Positions 7,971-14,786 of a stretch of 14,786 nucleotides of DNA are shown here, one piece after another. Numbering within the stretch: position 1 is the stretch's first letter; every line of letters starts with the position of its first letter. Position numbers and translations under genes: made by a program. The stretch is from Flammula alnicola (lineage: Eukaryota > Basidiomycota > Agaricomycetes > Agaricales > Strophariaceae), in the NCBI GenBank assembly GCA_015499995.1, contig JADNRV010000741.1, positions 1 through 14,786 on the forward strand, given 5' to 3'. Under the pieces are notes generated by a model. It ran no database searches, was not told the origin of the DNA, and saw only the letters and a list, made by a program, of their open reading frames with translations.

Positions 7971-9686
7971 AGCGTGCAGAGCTCTCAATAAGCCAAACAA
8001 CTCTCGCTTCGGCTGCGAGAATCTTTGTTCTCGATCCGTTGATAAAATTGATCCGAACCAGGCATAAGCTTTCTTCTTTTTGTCCGTCGGGTCCTCTTGA
8101 TAAATATAGAACCCAACTGCGCGCCATGATGTATCGACAGCTAGGACTATGTCTCCTGGTAGAGAGTAGTCTAGTGGTTTAATACATTTGGCTTCTTTTG
8201 CTCCTTCTTTCAACAACTGCATACTTTCTTCTTGTTTCGGCCCCCATTCAAAGGGTGTTTTTCCTCTCAACAGCTTTTGTATGTGCTCCGCATGGCTAGC
8301 ATAGTCTGTAATATATATTCTTAACAAACCAATGGTGCCAATGAATGAGCGCACATCACTGATAGTTTTGCACGGACCCCAGTTCGTGATAGCTAGCAGT
8401 TTGTCTGGTGACGGCTTTCGTCCCTCATAGGAGCAGAGGTGACCCACGACGACTATTTCCGCCGCGCATAAGGTCGATTTATATCCAGAAAACGTTCCTC
8501 CGCTATATTTCATCCTCTGGACAATGCGATTTACATTCTGCATGTGTTCCCAGATGAAGCGTCGGATTCCCGCGTTTTCTTTGATAACCTCATACCCTCC
8601 TTTGGCTAGTTCATATCTCGTCTTAGGTCCTCGGATTGGTACATCATCTATGTATGGCTCGGTGTAGTCCGGCATTTCTTCTCTCAAAATATATGTGACA
8701 TCTTCATGAAAGATTGGCACAGAGTTCGTCCATCCCATTGGCAGAGAAACTAAACGAAGGGCTCCAAAGGGTGTCTGGAACGTTGTCAGATCTCTCGACG
8801 ATTCAGCTAGGAGCCGCTCATCGTATCCAACATATAAGTCCAAGATTCCGCCGCATGACTGTCCTGAAAAATGTTCAGCTAGTGCATCGGCCACTGGTGG
8901 TAAACCTGAATGCGCGATAGTCACGGCGTTTAGTGGCTCGAGACTATGTACAATTCTAAAGGTTACACCATCTTTCTTCATGATGGTGAACCATCTCGAT
9001 CTGTATGATGAGCTAGATGGTTCATAGGTCTTGGCTTGAATCTTTGTCCAAATAAAGTCGCAGACCTCTTTGTGCATTCCCAGTGGTATTGGAATATTCT
9101 TCAATACCCAGGGTTTATGCTCTATTGTAGGAATCTCTACCGGCGGGAAGAATTCAGATTTGAATCTCCCTTTCTCCGTGTCATCCCAAGCGAATCCCTC
9201 GTTTTGTTCCATCATTAACTGGTGAACTAGCTTCTTTTCTTCAGGCCAAAGGAAGTCCCCTGCATGCACCTTGTCGATTGTCTTTTTCCTCTCCTCAGTG
9301 TACCTCCCTGTGGGTGTAAACTCCGGGGGATTAGGACTCAACTGCGGCATACCAGCTAGCGGGTCTCCCTTGATGTCTCGCACAATCCTGAATTTATCTG
9401 GAAGCTCTTGGTACACTGGTCGCACTTTAGTGGCCACAGGTTTATATTTCTTCCCTGCTAGCACACGGGCTGTCTCAGTTCCCTCTTCCTCAGGTTCGTA
9501 TTCTTTTACATCTGGCCCTCTGTTTATCGGAAATATCTCTTGTCCGAACACTCCCCTAGGTTGGGGAATACTCGGTTCTGTTTCCTGCTGATAGACCGTC
9601 TGTGTTACGGTTCGTCGGCCCGCCCTATTTTTCTCTACTTTATCCCTCTTGTCTATCCCGTGATGTAGCCCAGCAGTACTGGACAA
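7971..9686 (-). pseudogene. pol: Gypsy pol 5' part: reverse transcriptase and RNase H start
   Basis: This is an open frame of about 572 pol residues, then 9 residues from the insertion before a stop. The frame is open from just after a TAG near 9731. 9686 is only a TTG, so the true start is unknown. RT spans roughly residues 190-400, with the first catalytic Asp in GGILDLYVGY (D283) and the YIDD box at 345-348 (8643-8654). RNase H begins with AVDTS (D518) and KREL (E562). The frame reaches ALHA at the copied AGCGT and runs into the insertion, ending ERPATRSAT-stop. RT copies element RNA into cDNA in virus-like particles and RNase H removes the template. Family assignment is firm from motif order. 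The absence of protease and gag could mean a separate upstream ORF, a spliced exon or loss. Confidence 0.85.
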
Positions 9687-9744
9687 TTCCGTTCCGATAC
9701 GAGTACCTTTCCGGTTCCGACTCTATTTTTAATATGTACTATAT

Positions 9745-9949
9745 TTAGCCCGATGACACGATTATCGTCGGCATACCTTTTGGCTTACTGTACCATTCTT
9801 TTCTGACTCTAGAGGAGTCACTTCGATACGCTTCCGCCACCTTGACACCTGGTCCGTTCACATCTTTAACTAGTATAAAACACAGTAGTTCGTATGCTTG
9901 TTCTTTAGCTAGTTCTTGAGAATACACGGCAACAGCCAAGTCTTCTTAT
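9745..9949 (-). other. Small minus-strand ORF upstream of the pol fragment, uncertain
   Basis: A 64-codon frame opens after a TAA at about 9949 and ends TAA at 9745. It contains VAVYSQELAKEQAYELL, LVKDVNGPGVKVAEAY and RVRKEWYSKPKG. It has no ATG start, and no protease or gag motif. It may be the end of an upstream part of the minus-strand polyprotein, separated from 9686 by an intron or frame damage. GTATGC donor, CTAAAT and AATAG acceptor signals are present between them, but the simplest splice does not restore frame. Chance openness is equally possible. Confidence 0.25.
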
Positions 9950-9963
9950 AACGAAACTCACGA

Positions 9964-9998
9964 ATACTTAAGTTGGTTCGAGTCCAACCTCTAAGTAT
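9964..9998 (+). other. tRNA T-arm-like hairpin with exact B-box match
   Basis: GTTGG-TTCGAGT-CCAAC forms a perfect 5 bp stem with a 7 nt TTCGANN loop, the geometry of a tRNA T-arm. GGTTCGAGTCC inside it equals the RNA polymerase III B-box consensus GGTTCGANTCC. Outside, ATACTTA and TAAGTAT add a 7 bp stem across a 1x3 internal loop. No complete cloverleaf could be drawn. An A-box-like TAGCTAGTTC lies about 60 nt upstream but is a weak match. Confidence 0.5.
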
Positions 9999-10177
9999 GA
10001 ACGATTGACTTAGCAGTTGCTTGAAGATACGATTAAGGTATCACTTAGAGATAAGAACACTTATCTTTAACGTTGTTACTTGAACATCGTAACAAAAGAA
10101 CTAGCTGCTCAAACCTCCACTTGCTATTCAGCACTTGGGACACTCCACCGAACGAAACGAAACCCGAACCGAACTAA

Positions 10178-11572
10178 GGACTCCCCGGAGTCCGAAAAGA
10201 TGAAACGCCTCCGAAGAGCTCTCTAAACAGGCCGACTGCATCTTCCTTGGCTAGAACCCGAATCACTCGATCCTCCACTCGAGAACGGATCCCAGTAGAA
10301 CCCACACCCGAACCGTCCACCCCTAGCACCTCTTCCCGGCAACTCTCCGAAACCCTCGAAGAACAAGAACGCCCTCTCACTCCTACACAGACCCCTTCAG
10401 GAGAAAGGACCCCCGTTCAGTTCCCTTCTATCTTCGATGATCGAAACGACTTTCCTCAAGGTACTAGCGAAAGCTCTGCACCTCCCCCTGACCCTCCTAG
10501 TTCTTCAGAGGAACTCTCACCTCCCCCGGGACGACAACCCCCGAGAGGTCCACCTCCACCTCCACCTCCACCGCCAGGACCACCAGGACAACAGACCACT
10601 GTACCAATGGCAGCACCAGCGAAGGAAATAAACCTGAACCGTCCCCAGAATTTCAACGGCGATATTGAAAAATATACACCATGGATGAAATCAGTACTCC
10701 TCTACCTCAAGATCAACAGTGCTGTCTACGACACCGATGAGAAGAAAATAGGATTCGCTCTCTCCTTTATGACCGAAGGAGCTGCTGCAGCCTGGGCAGA
10801 GCAATTCTATGACTCTCATATGGTAGCAGCCACCGCTACGGTTCCAACCCATTTAAATCTAGGAACCTGGGACGCCTTCAAAACTCAGATTGATGTCGAC
10901 TACGCCATTACTGACTCGCAAGGAAATGCCTTAGGAAAACTCTACGACATCAGACAGGGGAAGAAGACGATGGACGAGCACATCAACGACTTCAAGATCC
11001 TCGTCATGAAATCAGGCATTACCGATCCACTGGCCCTGATTGATCTGTTCTGAAGATCAATCAGAAAGAAGTTGAGAGAAGCAATCATGACTAGCGACAC
11101 ACCTCCCACAACTCTCCAAGGATGGTATGATGCAGCCAAGAAACGAGACACCGCCGCCAATATCTCTAGGACGATTTCTGCGAGATACGAAGGGCAACCT
11201 TCCACCCCGAAACCCGAACGACCTGAAAGGAGACCATTCTCCTACAAGCCCCGAGACCCAGACGCTATGGACATTGATGCCATGTCTGTAGAGAAACGAA
11301 ACGACCTGCTCCGCCGAGGAGCTTGCTTTATCTGCGAGCAGACTGGACATCTGGCTCGAGACTGCCCGAAACGAAGAAGGAACACGAACACGAACACGAA
11401 CAAGCCCTGGAGAACGAACTCGAACCCGAACCCGAATTGGAAGAACCTGAACCCACCAGCCAAAAAGAAAATGACTGGACGAGAAACAGGCGCGCACATC
11501 CGCGCACTTATTGAAGAACTGGACGAAACCGAAAGAACCGACTGTTTGGATGACTTAGGAAAGGATTTTTGA
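10178..11572 (+). pseudogene. gag: Gypsy gag (capsid and zinc-knuckle nucleocapsid) with an in-frame TGA
   Basis: The frame is open from 10178, after a TAA, but has no ATG until the Met in QTTVPMAAPAK (10607). The upstream ATG at 10200 is in another frame and stops at once. The product, numbered from 10247, has a Ser/Thr/Pro-rich N-terminus, a poly-proline tract (about residues 98-113), a capsid-like helical core from RPQNFNGDIEKYTPWM (about 132), an in-frame TGA at 11051-11053, a basic region, and a CCHC zinc knuckle CFICEQTGHLARDC (11324-11365). Asn/Thr and Asn/Pro repeats follow, encoded by CGAACA-like repeats. Gag packages element RNA. It ends TGA at 11570-11572, overlapping pol. The TGA lies inside the capsid region, not at the gag/pol border, so it reads as nonsense damage, probably CGA to TGA. 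Confidence 0.8.
11554..11572 (+). promoter_or_regulatory. gag/pol overlap, possible -1 frameshift region
   Basis: Gag (ending GAT TTT TGA) and pol (GGA TTT TTG ATT) overlap by 19 nt in the -1 relation. A run of five T sits right at the gag stop. No canonical X XXY YYZ heptamer is in phase. Slippage on the T run, or reinitiation at the overlap, could express pol. Confidence 0.4.
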
Positions 11573-14500
11573 TTAGGGGGTACGATACAACGTGCGTAGC
11601 CTCCTATGTTCTCGTTCAATCTGTATTAGTAGCCGAAATAGAGAATAAGACGATGCTTTTACCTTGTTCTCTTTCGAGTGAAAATACGCGAGAAAAAACC
11701 GTTGAAACCTTGGCCCTGCTCGACTCCGGAGCAGGAGGGACTTTTATAGACCAAAACTTTGCAAAAGAACACGAACTGCGACCCAGACGACTACTCACTC
11801 CAATCAGAGCAAAGAACGTAGATGGAACCTACAACAAGAAAGGGACCATCACCCACTACGTCATGATGAACCTGACCCTGAACGGAAGAACCACTCTGGT
11901 CAAATTCTTGATTACCGGCCTCGGCAAACAATCGATAATCCTAGGGTACACTTGGCTGGAAGACCTAAACCCAGATATCGATTGGCGATTAGGAACCCTG
12001 GCTTGGCGAGATCATGAGGATGACGCTCGAGTACAAGAATTGGAAATAGAAAATGAAACGAACCCGGCACTAGGACCCGACAGGAGCCCCACTTGTGAAG
12101 AGTATACTCTCACAATGAAGAGGACTGTTGAGACTAGAGAAATCGACTCGACGACTGATCTGTTGATATCTTATATCAACGGAGAACTTACTTCAGAAGC
12201 AAAGGAGACCTGGATTAATGCCAAAACCACGGCAGCTCAAACTTTTGCCTTTGCAGAAAAAGAAGCTGCGCCGAAGAAGACCTTGGGAGAAATGGTTCCC
12301 CATGAATACCGTGATTACATGGATCTATTCGACAAGAAAGCCGCCTCCCGATTCCCCGATTCAAGACTCTGGGACCACAAGATCGAGCTGAAAGAAGGAT
12401 TCGTACCCAAGTCCTTCAAGACCTACGCGCTTTCCCCGACAGAAGAAAAGAAACTCGGAGAATTCTTAACGGAAAACTTAGACAAAGGATATATTCGACC
12501 CTCGAAATCTCCGATGGCCTCCCCGTTCTTCTATACCAATAAAAAGGATGGCGATCTCGGACCCTGCCAAGACTATCGCTTCCTGAACGAATGGACAATT
12601 CCGAACGCCTACCCATTGCCCCTTATTCCCGAACTAATGGACAAACTGAAAGGAGCCAAGTATTTCACTAAGCTCGACGTCCGATGGGGATACAATAACG
12701 TCAGAATCAGAGACGGAGACCAATGGAAAGCCGCCTTCAAGACCAACAAGGGACTTTTTGAACCAATGGTCATGTTCTTCGGCATGCGCAATTCACCGGC
12801 AACTTTCCAAGCGATGATGGACGACATCTTTAAGGATATGACAGAAGAAACACAGGACGAACACTGGATCATAATCTATATGGACGACATCTTTCTTTTC
12901 TCGAACAGCAGAGAGAAGCTAAAGGGATACACTAAACGAGTCCTGCAAAGACTCCGAGACAACGACCTATTCCTAAAACCCGAAAAATGTCTATTCGAAC
13001 AGACGAAAATAGGATGGCTCGGAATGATTATCGAGGAAGGCCGGATCAGCATGGACCCTGCGAAATTAAAAGGAATCGCGGAATGGCCAGTTCCACAAAC
13101 CCTGAAACAAGTCCGATCATTTCTTGGCTTCGGCAACTTCTACCGGCGCTTTATCAGAGCCTATTCAGAAATAGCAAGAGCGCTAAATGAACTTCTGAAG
13201 AAGGACCAAAAATTCGAATGGACCAAAGCAGCACAGACCGCCTTCGACAGGCTCAAGGCCAAATTCACTGAAGAACCAGTACTCTTGATGCCTGATCCGA
13301 CAAGACCCTTCCAGATCGAGTGCGACGCTTCAAAATATGCCTCGGGCGCAGTTCTCTCCCAACTGGATGTAAACGGCGCCAGACACCCATGTGCATTCCT
13401 CTCAAAAACCTTCTCCCCAGCAGAACGGAACTACGAAATCTATGACCGAGAATTACTTGCGATAATCAGAGCGCTGCAAGACTGGAGACACTACATCCAA
13501 GGGTCACCGCACACGACGACCATGCTCTCTGATCATAAGAATCTCACCTACTTCCGCTCGGCACAACGATTAAACAGAAGACAAGCACGATGGTCATTAT
13601 TATTATCAGAATACGACATCAAACTCGTTCACCAGGCTGGCACCAAAATGGTGCAAGCTGATGCATTATCTAGAAGACCAGACCACGTACCGGACGATGA
13701 CAACGACAATGAAGACGTCACCCTTCTGCCAAACGACATGTTTATTCGACTTATCGATGTCGAATTGCAAGACAAAATCATGCAAACCGATAGCCTTGAC
13801 GACGAAGCCAGCAAAGCTGTAAAATTACTACTCGAACTTGGACCTGCAGAAGCCCGCAGGGAGCTACAAGACTGGACGATAGAACACAAAGACGACAAGA
13901 AATTATTGTTCTACAAAGGAAAAAATTATATTCCGAATGACCTATCGCTAAGACGTGACATTCTAAAACGATACCACGACTCTCCCACTGCAGGCCACCC
14001 AGGAGAACTAGAAATGTTCAACGCAATCAGACAACACTATTGGTGGCCAGGACTCAGGACGTTCGTTAAAAACTACGTCAAAGGATGCGGACCCTGCCAA
14101 CAATTTAAAATCAACAGGATGCCCTCAAAACCGGCCCTACTCCCAGCAGAAGGACAGAATTCGAACAGACCCTGGGCGGAACCGTCAATGGATTTCATCA
14201 CAGATTTACCTCCAGTAGACGGATGCAATGCATTATTAGTCGTGGTCGACTATAAGTCTACGAAGGGGTGATCGCTATACCTTGCTCAATTTCGATCGAT
14301 CATGAAGGCACCAGTCAACTCCTACTGGACAATCTCTACAAAAGATATGGACTTCCCGATGCAATTACCTCTGACAGAGATCCCTGATTCGCTGCAAAAG
14401 CCTTCCAGGAACTCTTGAAGCGACTCGGAATAAAGTCCAAACTGTCAACAGCCTTCCACCCTCAGACTGATGGCTCTACAGAAAGGTTTAATCAGGAAAT

Positions 14501-14786
14501 TGAAGCCTACTTTTCAATCTACTGTTCGTCCAACCCAACCACCTGGAAGAAAAATGTCGGAATTCTAGAATTTACCCACAACAATCGAAGACATGCAGAC
14601 CGACAAAAGACTCCTTTCGAACTATCCTTGGGTTACTCCCCCGTACCTATACCCACTTCCTTCGAACATACCGACTTCCCTGACGTAGAAGAAAGACTTC
14701 ATCAGCTCGACAAGGATCGGAACGAAGCTTTAGCAGCTCACGAGCTCGCCAGAGCCAGGATCGCAGAACGAATTCGATCAAAACTT
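11554..14786 (+). pseudogene. pol: Gypsy pol: protease, RT, RNase H, integrase; damaged and cut by window end
   Basis: Pol is open from 11554 in the -1 frame relative to gag; 11569 (TTG) is the first start-like codon and is used for numbering. The aspartic protease has LLDSGAGG (D52-S53-G54). RT has D370 (FTKLDVRWGY) and YMDD at 437-440 (12877-12888). RNase H has D586, E628, D655 and D698. Integrase has H803, H810, C840, C843 and first catalytic D875 (MDFITDLP). At 14265-14268 a G run has lost one base and the frame hits TGA (14269). In the next frame the integrase continues with D in ITSDRDP (14373) and E in STERFNQ (14481), 35 residues apart, but with an in-frame TGA at 14385 where CGA (DPR) is plausible. 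The frame then stays open to the window end. This copy cannot make full integrase without repair or readthrough. It differs clearly from the minus-strand pol. Confidence 0.9.

Larger units (their letters stand above)
6513..7971 (+). mobile_element. LTR-like insertion (probable solo LTR) in RNase H, with target duplication
   Basis: AGCGT is present directly before (6508-6512) and at the right junction (7971-7975). The inserted DNA starts TGATAGGG and ends TCTCTCA if the shared A is counted as element, giving TG...CA ends and a 4 bp duplication; with a 5 bp duplication it ends TCTCTC. Its termini are imperfect inverted repeats (TGATAGGGCCGC against TGAGAGACCCGC, 9 of 12). Inside are a plus-strand TATAAAAG (7321) and several AATAAA sites (7699, 7717, 7761), which is an LTR-like U3-R-U5 order. 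No ORF of note is present. Removing it with one AGCGT rejoins the RNase H frame at the expected length. A solo LTR from recombination fits best; a non-autonomous DNA element with short inverted ends is the alternative. It carries about 11 AGCTAG-type sites. Confidence 0.75.
4382..9686 (-). mobile_element. Ty3/Gypsy-type LTR retrotransposon, coding part, minus strand, interrupted
   Basis: Only the pol part can be seen. Reading leftward from 9686 the order is an N-terminal region, RT, RNase H, integrase, GPY/F-like module and acidic tail. RT before RNase H before integrase is the Ty3/Gypsy (Metaviridae) order. No gag zinc knuckle or protease D-S/T-G motif is visible upstream. The element is broken by a 1.46 kb insertion (6513-7971) and a 1-nt frame break near 4900. 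LTR ends were not found. A polypurine tract at 1677-1658 (minus) and the LTR-like copy ending at 1608 are candidate 3' landmarks. AGCTAG hexamers are frequent throughout. Confidence 0.8.
9687..10240. other. Junction between the two Gypsy elements; possible 5' LTR or leader of the plus-strand element
   Basis: The stretch holds a plus-strand TATAAAA at 9874-9880, the hairpin described separately, and an inverted pair CTCTAAGT (9989-9996) and ACTTAGAG (10043-10050). The last AGCTAG-type hexamer of the window is at 10101-10106. From about 10150 the sequence becomes rich in CGAAAC/CCGAAC, like the plus-strand gag. The 5' LTR of the plus-strand element is expected here, but its partner is outside the window, so neither its ends nor a primer-binding site can be fixed. 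Confidence 0.4.

Noticed and set aside
6513..7971. Non-autonomous DNA transposon instead of solo LTR
   Set aside because: Short imperfect inverted ends and a 4-5 bp duplication would allow it, but TG...CA ends, one TATA box and downstream AATAAA sites fit an LTR better. Not fully excluded.
9677..9780. 54 nt minus-strand intron (GTATGC...AATAG) joining the small ORF to the pol fragment
   Set aside because: Signals are present, but the spliced frame does not match the RT frame.
9900..10000. Complete tRNA gene around the T-arm-like hairpin
   Set aside because: No matching acceptor stem, D-arm or anticodon arm could be drawn at the right distances.
10130..10160. TGGGACACTCC as primer-binding site of the plus-strand element
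   Set aside because: It begins with TGG but is not next to a clear LTR end (CA) and matches no tRNA 3' end I can name.
10456..11619. Several antisense ORFs opposite gag
   Set aside because: They are shadows of repetitive gag coding (poly-Gly opposite poly-Pro, Val/Phe/Arg-rich runs opposite CGAACA repeats), with no independent signals.

Overview
The window looks like a transposon-rich stretch of a filamentous basidiomycete genome, most likely an Agaricomycete. The reasons are 49-71 nt introns with GTACGN/GTGCGN donors and CTAAC/CTGAC-like branch points, and two different Ty3/Gypsy pol genes of types I associate with mushroom-forming fungi. The species cannot be told from the sequence. I see no rRNA, tRNA gene or CRISPR array.

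Layout. (1) About 150-1608 holds a decayed, minus-oriented copy of a ~1.46 kb LTR-like element, with a degenerate 33 bp tandem repeat inside it. (2) 2069-4251 holds two unrecognised multi-intron plus-strand genes. The first (161 aa, three exons) is intact. The second (about 355 aa, six exons) carries one or two 1-nt frame breaks. (3) 9686-4382, minus strand, is a Ty3/Gypsy pol (RT, RNase H, integrase, GPY/F-like module, acidic tail). It is split inside RNase H by a ~1459 bp LTR-like insertion (6513-7971) flanked by a copied AGCGT, and has one further frame break near 4900. (4) 9687-10240 is a junction with a small minus-strand ORF, a plus-strand TATA box and a tRNA T-arm-like hairpin containing an exact Pol III B-box match. 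(5) 10178-14786, plus strand, is a second, unrelated Ty3/Gypsy element (gag with zinc knuckle, then protease, RT, RNase H and integrase). It carries two in-frame TGA codons and one 1-nt deletion, and runs off the window end.

How the parts relate. At least two insertions can be ordered. The minus-strand Gypsy was present first, and the LTR-like sequence then landed in its RNase H; taking out that insertion and one target copy restores the frame. The diverged inverted copy on the left belongs to the same LTR family, with the same termini and the same TATA-N28-GCAATC spacing. The two intron-bearing genes lie antisense to, and just downstream of, the minus-strand pol. They may be host genes or antisense accessory genes of a large element, and the window cannot decide.

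The most striking global signal is the hexamer CTAGCT/AGCTAG. I count about 49 separate sites in 1-10106, in genes, introns, LTR-like sequence and intergenic DNA alike, and none from 10107 to 14786. One 9 bp inverted pair of it brackets a TATA box.
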